Positions 24,529 to 37,889 are shown, counted from the stretch's first letter. The stretch: 64,000 nucleotides of DNA from Rhynchonema sp. JSB1_4 (GCA_030248065.1 JASAMV010009104.1:1-64000); one strand, 5' to 3'. Notes: generated by a model not told the origin, from the letters alone. Made by a program: numbers and translations.

Positions 24529-25458
24529 GATTTCACCCTGATCTTTTTCGGCCCCGATTTGAAGCTAAGTTTCAAGTAGTCATGATGGCATTTCAGGATC
24601 GATTAAGTAGCTGTGAAACAGAAAATTGTGACATAGCATATGTACAATGGTGGCAAGCAACAGACAGGCAGGAAAATCTGCCACTGAGCCATAAAAACGC
24701 GCAAATGTGAAGGCCAAACAACTGCAGCAATGCACCAAAAAGCCCACGAGAATGTTTGGATGAAACATTATAGTGCGCCTGCCTGCCTGCCGCCTGCGCC
24801 TGCCAAGCGCTCAAAAAGTCACTGTTCGATTTCTGTGTGCACGTGTGTGTGTGTGTGTGGCGTCACACTTTGCCAGAGCGCTGCTGCTCTGTGAAAGTTG
24901 TGGTGCTGCCTTCTTGAATGTCTGTTGCTTTTCCCATACTGCACTTGAGTGAAGGGTACAGCACCTGGGAGCTTGGACAATCATTCATTCCGACGAAGGC
25001 AAAGACAAAGCATTTTTGTTGTGTGTGAGAGTGATTGCATTGCTCATTGCACTTTATTAGCAATCCTCGTATTCTCCAACACAATTGGTGTTGTATAATT
25101 GACTTACGTTCGGTGATTACAATCACGTCACGAGACAAGTGTACCAATGTACGTCAGCAGGCTTTATCAATTGAATCAACAAGTTAAATATGACTGGGAT
25201 TGGGAAGTCTTAACAATTGGTGTCAAGGAAGAAACACAATCATGCGAATAATTGACGAGGGGCCAAAAGGAATTGGCATCATACAGAAAACAGATCTGTT
25301 TGAACACAATACGCAATCGCTGTTTTATTTTTGGTTGCAGATCATTTGATTTTCATTGATTTTGTCGAGTGATTTCACTATGGCGTTGGTTGCTTATACT
25401 GAGATGTTAAAACAAGCGACAATTTGGGAGATTCAGAACGATATCGAACTTGATGAGC

Positions 25459-26966
25459 CTATCGGATCGGATCGGACTTGCCTTGGTCACGCGTGATTAT
25501 TGCATAAAGCATATCAAGAAATTCACTGGGGCCACTAACTTCATCCAGCTCAAAAGTTATTCGTTTCAGATCGGGGAACATTTTTGTGTTGTCAAAATTA
25601 GTTGCATCACTAAATTCCTGATGTCGTAAATTCGAGAAAGTCACGTGACAAAGGCAGGATCGACCCGATCCGTTCACCAAGTGGTGGCCGGGCAATTGAG
25701 CAAAACACATTTGAGCAAGACCACTTTGAGCAAGTGAAAAAGAGCAGGGCCAAAAGAGCAGAGCACTTACATATTTTGTTCCAATGGCTTAGGCTTAGGC
25801 TGATTTTGGTATCAGGCTTAGGCTTAGGCCTAGGCTACACTTAAGATTGTTTTTGTGCTTGGGTTAGGCTTAGGCTTAGGCCTATTGGTGTTTAGGTTCT
25901 GCTCTTTTGGACTCTGCTCTTTTTCACTTGCTCAATGTGGTCTTGCTCAAATGTGCTTTGCTCAATTGCCCGTCCGCCCACCAAGTTTGACATCGCTCTC
26001 AGTGCACACGTTTTCTGGAGTCACGCTCACCTGATTTCGGTGTCAGCTTGCTCATTTGTCGTATTTGGAGAGAGTCCTTTGGCATAACTGTCGTCAGGAA
26101 TGGCCTCGGCTGGCTTCCTATCGTTTCTGTGGGTTTGGAGAAGCGCATTTTTGCTGGATATGCTGCGTATTCGGGTAACATGTGCGTCCCCGGTCTAGGC
26201 ACCAAACTCATCACGAACAAACCTGGGTATCTTGTGTCTGAGCATGTCCGTCAGTTCGTCCCAGGATGACGCCATTCTGGGAATCGGACCTTCGCTTATT
26301 TTCTTGCCGTTGATCTTCTTCTTTTTCTTACGATCGCGCCTCAGCCTGTTGATTGGAATACGGTGTCTTGATTGCAACCATGTGAGACCTTTGCGTCTAA
26401 TATGTGAAAACTGACAGATTTCTAACTTGATTGATCTGGACAGTGTTTTGAGGCCGAAATCCAACGACGCTTTTGACAGCGGTTTCAATCGACCATTGAT
26501 GACCGTTGTTGACAGGTCGCGTCTGTGACCACATTGCAATATGTTGTAGTGCTGTTCAATCAGGTTGAAACTGAACAAAACACATCAATCCCAGCAATAT
26601 GAAACGAACCCTTGCTGGTCCAATGTCTGCAATTGCCTATTCTGTGCTGCGAGCGCGCACGACAGCCAAACGCACAGAATGAATGCGAACAACAACAACA
26701 TCAACATTACGATCAATACGCTGATCGTCCATGGTGGGATCGTTGGATTGGCAGTGGCGACATATTGAGTGGTGGTGGTATCTGAGAATGAACGATAATG
26801 AATTATTGATCGATTAACAGATTGAATGCTGGAACAGAATGACTGATTGGCTATTGACAACTTGGCTGATGCTCAGACGCAGATTGTGCTCAGTCCCACC
26901 ATTTGACTTACCGTTTTCGCCAGTCACTGTCCCTCCACAAAACAGCAACCGAATGAACAAATCCAT
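25459..26966 (-). CDS. Small single-pass membrane protein, unrecognised
   Basis: Exons: 26912-26966 (MDLFIRLLFCGGTVTGEN, a short signal peptide), 26610-26781, 26223-26570, 26031-26194, and probably a last exon ending with the stop at 25459. A very short, threonine-rich extracellular piece (DTTTTQYVATA) precedes a strong membrane helix (WTISVLIVMLMLLLFAFIL). The tail is cytoplasmic and basic (RRDRKKKKKINGKK), with a proline-containing KIPRPGTHMLPEY segment. Two introns are tiny: 39 nt (26571-26609) and 28 nt (26195-26222). Both keep GT..AG and restore the frame exactly. The last exon (FPDLKRITFELDEVSG) is open but does not join in phase, so an exon may be missing where the element 25683-25978 sits. 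Family unknown. Confidence 0.5.
25683..25978. mobile_element. Foldback MITE with TTAGGC-rich core
   Basis: About 60-bp inverted ends of the type GGGCAATTGAGCAAAACACA, then TTTGAGCAAGACCACTTTGAGC, flank a core of TTAGGC-like hexamers. Perfect 8-bp direct repeats CACCAAGT lie at 25675-25682 and 25979-25986. A second copy with its own 8-bp duplication is at 42567-42855. Confidence 0.85.
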
Positions 26967-28073
26967 GGTAGACGCCTGATGATGACAATGACCGGATATT
27001 TATTCTTGTGCTGTTGAAAGATCCAAATAAAACGTGTAAATCTTGCATAAAATATTTTATAAGAACTAAGGTTTGGCTGGTAGATATAAGCTTGAGGGCA
27101 ATCAACCACAGTTGTGCTGAATAAAATAACAGTTTAACATGTATTCATTGGTATGCTGCTTTATCGGTACAGATCATATTTCATGTTCTTTTTTCACAAT
27201 TGTCGCAATTTAAATGCCAGTTGCACACCGAATTCGAGTTGCCGGTATGTTTCCGTTCCGACCATTGTTCCAATCGAACCATTTTTCACAAGAGACTGCT
27301 GCTCCCTGTGTGCAGCACATTGTTGAAGAATCTACTAAGTTTCTATAAGTTATGCCACAAGAGGTTGTGACAAAGTGCGTGTCGGCTGACAGTATCTGGT
27401 TTCACATAGTTCCGTTTTATTGGTTCCTGTTTGGTTGTGTGTTCATTTTCCAGTGTATAGGAGCGAGCCCAGTACAGTGCATCAAACTGACCAACATGCG
27501 CATTATTTTGTTATGCACCTATACCCTATGGTACATTGAGAAAATCCCATGAACGTCTTTTTGTAACCAGATCCCACGTCATTCAACAACCAGCACATGG
27601 TACGGCAATATTACGTAAAATACCATTAGCGTTAGTCAGCGGCTTTTCTCTGATGGTCGGCAACGCTCACTGAGGGGTGAAATGAACAGCTTCTTCATTT
27701 CAGTGTGTTCGTGTTTGAATTTCGTTCAAAGGCGTGCGCAGCAGTACGTGCGTGGGCCATGCATTGGCGGCAGTGAGAGCTTCTTGTGGTTCTGGCTTGC
27801 ACAACGGCGTACCCGGCATCGATTGGTTTGTCAACACACGCGGCGCCCACTGGCCATGGGGGCATGATGGTGGTCGCTTACTGCTTGTGCCCGGCTGGCC
27901 ACAGTAAGCTAATGTTTTATGTTATGTATTGCACTCACGAAGGGCACACGATTTTATCAGTTTGTTTTCGCACAAGGTGTTGCAGCAGCCAGCAACATGT
28001 GGGACTGGCTAAATATTTACTTTGGTGTTTCTTAACATGTTTTTTTGTTGTACTGCAATATATCCTTTGCAGA
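26967..28073. other. Intergenic, no gene seen
   Basis: Divergent spacer between the small membrane protein and the GPR155-like gene. The frame of the GPR155-like first exon is open upstream to 27786, but the sequence there does not look conserved, so I keep the start at 28074. Promoters for both genes probably lie here; I could not place them. Confidence 0.4.
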
Positions 28074-31000
28074 ATGACGTCGATTCCAAACAACTCAACT
28101 GTTATGAGTAAAGCGACCAAGACTGATTTCGACCTGCAAGCCTTCTACGCCACATTGATATCGTGTTTTGCGAGTTTGCTATCCGGTTATGCGACGGTCA
28201 AGTTAAAATTGCTGGCCACCAGCGACCTGAAGGGTCTGAAGTTCTTCTTGCTGTATTTTCTGACCCCGGCCGTGTTGATGAACTGTCTGCTGAAAGTGCA
28301 CGTCGCTAACGTGTCCTGGACGTTGGTTGCCTGTATTTTCACGGCAAAAGCACTCGTTTTCGTCATCGCCGCTTCGGCGACCATGTTGCTGTCGAAGAAC
28401 GCCGCCAAAAGTGGACTTTACGGAATATTGGCCACTCAGAGCAACGATCTGGCGCTCGGCGTTCCGCTAGGTTGGTGCGAGTTACAGCCATCTTTTGTTG
28501 GTGAACAATAGAGCAGGTTGAACGAAGAACACCAATACTCTCTTTACTCATGTCCACTTTTTCAATGCTTCATGATCGTAATATGTTGAAACAATCTGGG
28601 TAAACCTATTGTCGTTGTCACAAATCTCGCATTTGCATATATGTTCGAAATGCAGTTTGACCCGTCTTTTATCCCAACCATGAACTACTGTACATAGTGC
28701 AAAGTGGAACGTCAAGGCAGAGCCATAAGTGAGTGCAAGAAATGTGTGTTGGGTAGGGCTTGAAACAAGACAAACCGCACCCGCATTTGTAGCACACTAA
28801 CAGGATCGACGACGTTAGCATCGCGTCTGCGCGTTTGCACATTCGTGCGTCAACGACAATAGAATCAGCCGAATCAAATGCCCATGCCCTTTCAGTGTCA
28901 GCGCTGTACGGCGATACCGCAGCGTCCTACCTCGAGTATTTGTATCTGGCGATTCCATTCATCCTGGTTTTCAACACGATCGGTTTCGGTCTGATCGAGG
29001 TGCAGAAAAGTATGGACTCGCAGCAGTTGGCCGCCGGCAAGTCGACGTCGTCGTTCTGGCTGAGTGTGCTCAACGCGTTGGTGCGCAATCCGATGCTCAT
29101 CGCCATTGTGCTCGGATGCGCAGGTGATGTTTCATTAACAAATGTATGGATCAACAAGTTAATTTGGCGCAGTACCCGTGGTGAAAAGCGAATGCCATAC
29201 AGGGCGGTGTGATAAAGTTTGGCTGGTCCGGCGACCTTGGGGAATCTTCCTTCCTTCCTGGCGGTCCGCAATATCCGCGTGGCTTGCTGGCCCCAAGCGC
29301 AAATGCGTATACATACCTCTAACGCCATCGGACAAATTTGTGCAAAACGGTGCATTTAATTGCAGGCAATCTGTTGAGTGAAAGCTATCCGCTTCCGTTG
29401 ACGATCAGGCAAACATTAGATGATTGGGCATCGACATTCCCGACCGTTGCATTGTTCACATTGGGCACATCAGTGGCACGAGGGCACGCATCGCACGCGG
29501 CGGAAACACGTTACCACGCGGCCACACCAATTATGATGGTGTTGGTGAAAATGTTAGTCGTTGACAACGTAGAGATTGATGTGTGACGCATGTTGGAATT
29601 TGAGTATTCACGTTCTCAGTCATTTGGACCTAGGTGAAATGAATTGGCATACATTTCCTTCCTCTATACGGTTCAGCGCCTTTATCAATATTTAGTCTCC
29701 TACTGCCGATTATGATCCGAGCCCTGTGTTCATTGCTACCCATCGGTCGATCGCCGCGTGAGCACGAACTGTTGTCCGACTTTGCCTTCCTCTACGGTTG
29801 TCTACCATCGGCGCCCTCTGTGTTCGTCTACGCTTATTATGCCGACGTGGCTGTTGAACAGGTAGGTCGGCACTTCAACAGCATTTTGTTTCATTATCGG
29901 TTCTTCGACAACAAACCTTCTTTCCATTCTCTTCAGATCAGTACGTCCCTCACCCTGGGCACGTTGCTGTCCGCTCCGTGGCTCCTAATGACCGCCAACA
30001 TGATATCGGCTGCCGGCACAAAAACAGCCAATCTAATGAGCACTGTTAGCGTTGACGTGTCCCTGGCGAGCGCACTGTTTGCGGTCGGTTAGCTGATGTT
30101 TCATTTCATACCCAACTTGATCGGCATACCCTTGTTGCAGATCTTAACTATTGTGTCGTTTCTGTTCGGCAGCAAGCGCCGGTCGTTGCCTCGTCTGTTC
30201 GTCTATGGATATCTGGCCGCTACGGTCAGCTGATGTTTCACTGGCTCTGAAGCCGTGCGATGTTCGTTTGCTTATTCGTTTGAGCACTTGGTTGCAGATC
30301 GCCATCACATGTGTGACGACATTCCTGTCGCCCATCACACCCATCCCCAGCAACAACACTTCAACAATTGATGTTTCACAAGCATTGATCGACGCAGCCG
30401 AGTGCTCAATGTGGTTGTGGGCATCGGTGCTCGGCATCGCCGTTTATATTCTGCGAACCAGAAGTTTGTGCTACTTGATTCGAACAAAATATCGATGGAT
30501 CGCCTTACCCGTCGTGTGAGTTGCACAGCAATTGCGATGGAAAGCCAGAAAATACTTTTACCGTGCATCGCTTTCCAGGTTTCCCATAGTGTACGGCTCG
30601 ATCGGATATTTACTTCCTGTGACGGTTAGTCGTGAGGTTGTTGGTGTTGCTTGAATGAGTGCACTTCATTGTTTCGTGTTGTTCATGTTCGCAGGCGTGG
30701 TTGCAAATATCGGCCCTCTCCCTCACACTGATCATCTGCGTTTATCTGCTGGTCGCACAGCAACATCGCCGATCACTGGCACTGATCAACAACAACGACG
30801 ATTCGCAACGATTCAATCGATCGATCGATAATCAATCAATCGATAATGACGATGAAACACCAATGGACAAGCAGCCAGAGGACGGCGTCGAGCAACGGTG
30901 GGCTGAACGACACGTGATCCCGGACATAGAGGAAATGGTGCCGATGGACCCTGACCACGATGGGATTGAAACATCACAGAACACACTGCTCGCGGGGAAT

Positions 31001-32205
31001 GGCCAGCACGTGCAGGTAGCACAATTCAGAGTTTTTAATTTACGTGAACAAAGACTGTATTTCGATGGAAGGATCACCGTCTGTGTCCCAAATCGACGTA
31101 CTGTCGGGGCCGGGCGCGCTGTCGCTCTCTGTTGTCGCAATACGACACTCACAACGCTGACACAAGTGGCGTGATTGACGTGGATCGATGCGTCACACTC
31201 ACGTGCATTGCGTGTGTTGGAATGGTCGTGGTACGTGAGTAACAGGGTGGCTGATGTTTCACGACAAGAGCAAGCACAATGGCTTTCGTTCACATTCCAG
31301 CGACTTGTCCATCTGCTTTGGATCCAATTAGGCAACGCCGAGTCACCAATTTTGCGCCAAATGCAAATTCTGGACGTTCTGCTCAGCAGGGGACAGGTTC
31401 GTCACTGCGCACTTTATGTTTCATTGAACAGCCGCAATTTCCCTGATTATTCAGGGTGTGATTGTTTGGCTGATATTCGGCGTCCGACTTGACCAGTGTA
31501 CCGATCGGCTGTGTCGCATATATCGAGCCTGGCGTTACGGCAGTGAAACATTACGTTTGCCTGATTATCAAGATTTGGACGATCGAACGAAAATGGCCTG
31601 TCATTCGTTCTGTGTCAATCATCTGCAACGTTGTCAAACGCAGTTGGCTGTTGAGACACGGTTAGTCGATCGATCGATTGACTATTGATTGATCAGCAAT
31701 CGATCAAACGATCGCAAATCGTCAGATTGCATCGTAAACGTCACACGGCGCTGGCGCAGATCACCACACCCAATGACGTCATATTCACCGGACAGCTGTT
31801 CGTTGATTGGCTGATGCGTCAGCAACTGGCCAACGAGCGTGCAGATGCAGAGAAGTATGGACGGAGACTCGTCTTGGGACAGGTTGGTCACATCATGATC
31901 ATTTGTCTGGGCTAAAAAGTATGTACCTGCCCAGCATGACCACTGCATACCAGTGAACGAACCACAACACCAATCAAATCACACAGGTGATCACACACGT
32001 CGCGTACCGCGAACATTTCCACGATTCGGACATTTTGCTGTATAAAATCAATCGAACGGCCGCATTGCGACATGCGACAGCGCCGCCCGACAACATGCGA
32101 CACGCATCTGACACTGAGCTTGATGAATCAGGCATAAATGCGGATGACGAACAACATGATGAGACTGACGAGCTGGTCAAGATTGATAGTGACGAAGGGG
32201 AGTAG
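28074..32205 (+). CDS. GPR155: GPR155/LYCHOS-like lysosomal membrane protein
   Basis: Exons: 28074-28470, 28896-29123, 29366-29552, 29696-29861, 29937-30084, 30141-30224, 30298-30515, 30579-30624, 30695-31015, a poorly defined exon about 31080-31250, 31301-31396, 31455-31660, 31726-31882, 31987-32205. Nearly all junctions keep GT..AG and phase. The N-terminal half is a PIN-type transporter fold (FFLLYFLTPAVLMNCLLKV; LATQSNDLALGVPLG, close to the QSNDFALG of GPR155; SDFAFLYGCLPSAPSVFVY). The second half has the GPCR-like helices (VHLLWIQLGN; GVIVWLIFGVRLDQ), the CHSFCVNHLQRC segment and a C-terminal DEP domain (DVIFTGQLFVDWLM; ITHVAYREHFHDSDILLYK). GPR155 acts at the lysosome as a cholesterol sensor feeding mTORC1. 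Start chosen at MTSIPNNSTVM. Many introns carry TGATGTTTCA near the donor. Confidence 0.88.
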
Positions 32206-32687
32206 TGCCTGTTGTGAAACATCAGCCGGCCAAGTACAGTGCGCACGGTACGGAGGCAGAATCTTTGATTGATTGTGCTAATTTGATGGCCTGCTATCGC
32301 ACAAAAAGTTCATTTCCCGACCCGATATCTTCCTTCGAGTTTCAAACTGTGATTCGCGATGCATTGGCGTGAAAGTCAGAAATTGTGCTGCTTTGCGTGA
32401 CGATATACCATGCGAGTAAGAATGCAAACATTTGCAACTGTGCTCTCTGTAGAGCGTACGTACAGTATAATGAGGCTTTTTATTTTTTGATCTTTGGCAA
32501 CAATAAAACTACACAGAAGAATCACAATAGCCTGAATAGTACCGGACTACTCCAGGAAAGGAAAGCACACGAACAGTCGAATATTTATCAACAGAAAGCA
32601 CTAAGCCCTGACTTATGTAGAATATGCGATCACATGTTTAGAAGCGTGAGCAGGTCAAGAAGCGGCCACAATAAAATGGAGGACTAC

Positions 32688-35341
32688 TTATGTACACGTT
32701 GCAGCCATGATGTCGAGGATTTTGTCCTTCACCGTTTGTGCGGAAACATTCTCCAGAAAGATGTCCAACAACTGCAAAACAGAAAATCAATAAAAGATCA
32801 TTGATTTGATCAGACAAACCGAAACAGTTGGAACACTTTATGAAGAGCACCAGACCCAGACAGACCTGCAGTCTGCCAGATTGTACAGCAGCCTTGACGA
32901 CGGCGAAGTCATCGGCAGCCAACTGTTGGTCAAAGATTCGCACTCGTTTGGCATGTTGCACGAGCACCTAGTGGTTGGGTTGAGTCGAAATGATTGATGG
33001 GTTACCCCATGGTATGGGAAATTTTTCACTTTTGGAACAAGCACCCCCAATGACTTTTTGACCCCGAGAAATCACCATTTTCGCCGAAAAATTGTCAAAA
33101 ATCACTCGCTGCCGCATGAAAACTGTTTTAAGCACTTCCAGACCACTTTTCGGTACTTTTAGAAAATTTCTGGGGTCATTTTTTCGGAAACCCCCTCGGG
33201 TATGAGAAATTCTTGAATTTTTGGAGAAACCCCACTGGCATGGGAAATTTCTGATTTTTTTGGGGTATGTATGGGAAATTTCCCGAAAATTGGCCTGGGT
33301 ATGGGAAAATTTCGATTTCTAAAGGACACAACTGGGTGACTTCATCTAATACTGTTCCCTGCAGCTGCAACTATGTATGTATGTACTTTAGAAGGTGAAT
33401 TCAGCAGGAAAACACCGTCACAAATGACGTCGATTGTTGCACTCAGATGGTGCACCTATACTACCTTGATGACGTCCATGTTTGTCTGCTGCGATGCGAC
33501 CATGTGTGCGAGATCGGTGTGTTTGACGCATTCGAGTGCCTGCCAGGGACTGGCCGAGCACAACAGACGGGCGCACAAGTCCGAATGGTTGTCATGACAC
33601 GCACACGCGTACACGTACTGCACGTCGGTCAATGACAATGACAGAACACCTGCACACATACGTCACTTTACATGGCTTGTGAATGCATTACGTGGTTTGT
33701 TGACTTTCTATTATAGGTTATAGTTTTTACGCCCCAAAAAATCAAAACTGAGGGCGCTGTAGAAAAAACGTTAATATTTTCCCGTAATTAAACAAGCATT
33801 TTTTTGAGCAAGGAAGCTATCAATTTTCAGACACAAACTATAGTCAGTGTCGTGCGCACCTTTCAACATTTTGTCCTGTATCCGCGTGTCATCCACAGCT
33901 GACCACAGCGCGTAGACGGTGTCGATCGAATGACTGCTGACGGCGATGCCAAATGCGCGAACGGCGTAGAATTGTGGACCGGAACCCGGCTGGTCGTACT
34001 GAATCATTGGCACCGAGCAAGCTTCGAAATTTTTATGTTCACTTGCCTATACGACCCGGCATCAGACCAGGCGATGCGATCGGACCTGTTTCTGTCACAT
34101 ATGACTTCGATGAAGAGCTGATATTATTTCGAGAGCTAAGTACCAGAGATTCCGAATCAGATTTCCATTATAGCAGAGCAAAGGTTTTTTTAGCTCTCTG
34201 TAAACTATTTCGTCAGATAGAAACGACAACCGAAAGTGTCCAAGTGTACTCAGGCGTAGAAAGTCACGTGACACCAACCCGATCTCAAAATTCGACGAGG
34301 CTCAGGTGTTAATAAAATACGATCTGGCCGAGTGCCTGCCTACCTGTGATCCATTGGGTTGAATCTCATAGTTCCACAGATTGATGACAGCTTCATGAAA
34401 GTCGTGCTCGGCCGAAGGATACAACGCCTTTGTGGCCAGACTGACCCTCGTTTGAATGTGTTGCGCTTCGTTGGAGTCACGTGACACCAGACGATAGGCC
34501 CAATACCACGGCACGGCGCTGTCGCTCGATAGGGACACTGAGATCTGCAACAGAACTGATGATGGCCAGGTGCACCATCTGGGGGCACATTTGCGTGAGA
34601 CAACAAGAACGGACCTTGTCCATGTCAGAGAAGCCCGTCCAAATGGTCTGCAACTGCGGCAACAGCCAATAGTGCGCAGCCAGCTTGAAGCACTGAATCG
34701 ATGACAGCGCACCGTCGTGACTTCGAAGTATCCCTGCGTCAGATTACACATTACATGGTGATGATTTAGGTTTTGAGTTTCTTCCGCAAGCACAAGAAGA
34801 AAGAAACGTGGCTGTTGCCGCGCATATGCCCACTCGCATTTTTTTGGGCGAGGAGACATTCGTTTTGTTTGATCTTCGGCGACCTCAGGCAAGGCAAAAC
34901 CTCAACTAAACCAGATGGAAAAAGTTGCTGGTCGCGTGTGCAAGAGCGCGCAGCAGTGGGGACAGTTGTACAGACAGGCTGCCAACCTTCGGCTGTTTTC
35001 GTGTTGTCGACCAGATCCGATTGTCCGTCGTCGCGCCAGACGATTCGTTTGCGGAACGTTTCGGCGAGCGTCCGCCCGAACAAATGCGCGTGTTTGCGAG
35101 TCCATTTCTGAATTTCGGCAATCCGCTGACAAATGTGATGTCGCAATGGCGTCGACAGCCCGGACAGAGACTCGAGCGCGGTCAGATTGCCGTTTCGCCA
35201 ACCAGAGAATTGCGGCACAGTGTGACGAGCGATCCAGAACTCGTCCGTCAGACGAACCCGACCGCTCGCCAGCAGGCGCTCGATCAAATATTGAATGCAG
35301 TGCTCGCGCAACGATTTCACCTCGTTCTCCTGCTCCTCCAT
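32688..35341 (-). CDS. Unrecognised soluble helical protein, about seven exons
   Basis: Exons: 34987-35341 (start MEEQENEVKSLREHC), 34576-34733, 34344-34544, 33860-33998, 33465-33617, 32866-32967, 32688-32771 (ending DIMAATCT and stop). Most joints keep phase; the 33860/33465 joint does not, so that boundary needs adjusting. The intron 34545-34575 is only 31 nt (GTGCAC...TTGCAG) and restores the frame. The product is rich in amphipathic helices with scattered tryptophans (FWIARHTVPQFSGW; LAAHYWLLPQLQTIW; SAVPWYWAYRLV) and has no signal peptide or membrane helix. The helical C-terminal half faintly recalls ERAP1-type repeats of M1 aminopeptidases, but there is no HExxH zinc site and I do not assign it. 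Confidence 0.55.
33005..33320. repeat. Degenerate tandem repeat, GGTATGGGAAATTTC type
   Basis: Five or so diverged units recur at irregular 30-180 bp spacing (near 33010, 33199, 33238, 33264, 33298), separated by CCCC/TTTTTGG stretches. It lies in an intron of the helical-protein gene. No protein signal. Confidence 0.55.
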
Positions 35342-35599
35342 TCTTTTGGCGGCTAAACAAATCGCCAAATATTTGGCAAATTCGGTTTCTTGGGTTTTGA
35401 AAAAAATCAACAATCCTGAAAACAAAAAACCACGTGGTTTGTGGTTGCGGTTCGAATGAGACTGAGCAATAAAACAAACAAAATGTTTCAGCGAGTGTGT
35501 CATTTCCATCTGGTTCAATACGCAAAGGCGCGACAAGACAAGCAGGCACGGTTGATGGAAGACTGATTACCATGATTATCAGTACACTCTGCAGAGGCT

Positions 35600-36270
35600 C
35601 TGGGGAGGACTGATCACAAAATCAAACGAAGCTATAATCAGCCTTCCCCCAAGGCCCAATCTCAGGAAGGCCGATTACGCATGCTGTAGCATGCATATAA
35701 TCAGCCTTCCTGGGTTGGGCAGCTGGGGGGAAGACTTACTGAATTACGCGGAACGTGCGTATGGCCGGTGTGGCGTGAAGCACGAGCTGGTGTTGGGGTC
35801 TGGTCCCAATTGAATGCAGCAGTAAATAGCAGTTGGGCACTAATGTTTCACGTCATTGACTATCTCGAGTTTGTAGTGTCTGTGATGTTTCACTTGGCTA
35901 ATGTTTAGGCTTAGGCTCCGTCCAGCCTCAGTCAAATGAAACATCGCAGGCCTGTAAAACAGCGAGGTAATCACTGACTTGAAACATTACGCGCGGTCGT
36001 TCCAATTCCAAAACAGCTGCATCGAATTGAGACCAGATCACTGGGAACGAACTGTCCCACCACCGATTCGGGCTTATCCGTTTTATTTTTCAATCCGTAA
36101 TCAGTCTTCCCAGCGCAGCTGAGTTTTATCAGCTTTTATCAGCTTTATCAGGTTTATCAGTATCCGGGTTATTTGTAATCAGTTTTCCCCCCAGCGCAAG
36201 GGAGTCGGGTTTATCAGGTTTATCAGCTTTATCCGTTTTATTTATAATCAGTCTTCCCGGCACGGCAGGC
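35600..36270. repeat. TAATCAGCCTTCC repeat cluster and TTTATCAG minisatellite
   Basis: Several copies of TAATCAGYYTTCC occur between 35635 and 36260 in mixed spacing. A tandem TTTATCAGGT/TTTATCAGCT array is at about 36121-36240. Three copies or near copies of TGATGTTTCA also fall here (35842, 35883, 35936). No gene is visible. The stretch separates the helical-protein gene from the Ly6-like gene. Confidence 0.55.
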
Positions 36271-36570
36271 ACGCCATCTACACAAATCCCCTGTGCACCG
36301 CACAATCGGACCAAATATGACAGGCGTTGGTGCTCCTGGCAGGAGTTCGGATTTCGAAAGCTGATTGTGCATTTTGTTGCTTTTCACTGTAAAATGCCAC
36401 TTCACATCCGTTTCGAAAGTTGCATGCGCTCACAGAGTTACATAATGCATGGCTCATGTAATATTAGTGCAAGTATAATAAAGTTTTCGGCAGACAAACA
36501 TTCGGAGGTGGGTCGATCTTCACTCATTCCTTCTTTCCCACTGCTTTCATGCCTGCTTGCCCTTGACATC

Positions 36571-37336
36571 ATGATGTTTCATTTTCGTTACGAACTGGGC
36601 ACAATCACTGCTTTGCTGCTGCTCTGTCAGCGCATTGATATGACAAAAGAAGAAACGAAACGGGACGCAAGCCAAGAGACGCAAGAAGAACCCAATTTGC
36701 ACTGTTATGTCGAGCCGAACTATTCGATTGCACACAACTGCACCGCGTGCCTGCATTACTATGTATGTAGGTGTAGTGAAACATCAATATAGCTAGAGCA
36801 TTCACCGAAAAAAACGAGAATGCTTTGCAGATTGATTCGCTAGATCTGGCGTGGCCGGCATGTTCGCGCACCACTGCTTGTGGCCAATATCATCCACGTG
36901 CGTTTTCGAACTTGAATGACAGTACACACATGAGTAAAAGAAAAATAAAGAGGAAGAACTTCGCAAGGCGTTGACGCATAGGTATTTTACATTATATAGG
37001 TCTGGACAGAGTGCTGCCGGATGATGGTCGCTCAAAATTATTCACATTTGGTCACGGAGTTCACAGACGACAAATCGAGGTATGAGGTGTAAAAATACAG
37101 TATACAGATTTTGATATTTTATTAGAAATAATCTCATGAAGTATGAAAGATTACAGACATTCTGCTGCGAGCAACATCTCTGCAACGACGAATATCGCCT
37201 GTCAACCAAGGATCACTTTAATGACAAGCTCGTTCGACTCATTCTCACCCTTGTGATCACCTATACGATTTTCCGCTATCTCGGAGTGGCCGATCTGATC
37301 GCGCGACCTTTCCTCGAGTTGAGACTGTACGGATAG
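36571..37336 (+). CDS. Ly6/three-finger-like small membrane-anchored protein
   Basis: Exons: 36571-36762, about 36831-36919, about 37010-37079, 37157-37336. The first exon gives a signal peptide (MMFHFRYELGTITALLLLC) and then LHCYVEPNYSIAHNCTAC. The second adds WPACSRTTACGQY and the last begins TFCCEQHLCND. A pair CC followed five residues later by CN is the hallmark of the Ly6/uPAR three-finger fold. The C-terminus has a hydrophobic segment (LVRLILTLVITYTIFRYLGV) that would be a membrane helix or a GPI signal. Phases of the two middle exons do not join perfectly, so their edges are approximate. The start codon overlaps one copy of TGATGTTTCA. Confidence 0.5.
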
Positions 37337-37889
37337 ATCAATTTAATCAATTTCAAGAACTGATTGGTTCTGGTGTGGAACTTGAGACCACAGTAAGATC
37401 AGCGACAGCATTTTTCAACGTATGCACTCAAAATTCACTGCCAAGCAAGAAATAAAACAGATGCTGGTGCCACGTTATTTTTGTTTTACCGCACTGTACG
37501 AATATCAGTGCACTGTGATTTCTGTGCAAGAGACATTGCCTGTTAGCCTGAGAATTGCTTCATCAACGACGTAAGTCCTTTTTTTCTTTCATTTCTTTAC
37601 TTATGTGCAGCAACGGCAAAGCATTTCTGCATACGTCTTGAAGAATTACCGCAGATATATTGTATGTGTAAAGTTTGTGATTTGAATGTGCACATTTCGC
37701 ATGGTTGAAACACAACGGCAGAAACAAGCATTATTTTGCAAAACGCAGTAAAGTGCAATACCACAGCAAAGCATGATATTTTTTCATCAATTGCGGTGAA
37801 GTCAAATGAAACTGATAGGCGGCATTAGCTTGTTGAAATTCTAGAGTTCAGCAACGTAAACACTGCTCGCTATGACGGACAGTTTTATC

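Noticed and set aside
27786..28073. Upstream extension of the GPR155-like first exon
   Set aside because: The frame is open but the added residues do not look like the family, and MTSIPNNSTVM at 28074 gives a normal N-terminus.
32688..35341. M1 aminopeptidase (ERAP1-type) assignment for the helical protein
   Set aside because: Only a loose resemblance of helical repeats; no HExxH zinc motif or GxMEN motif was seen.
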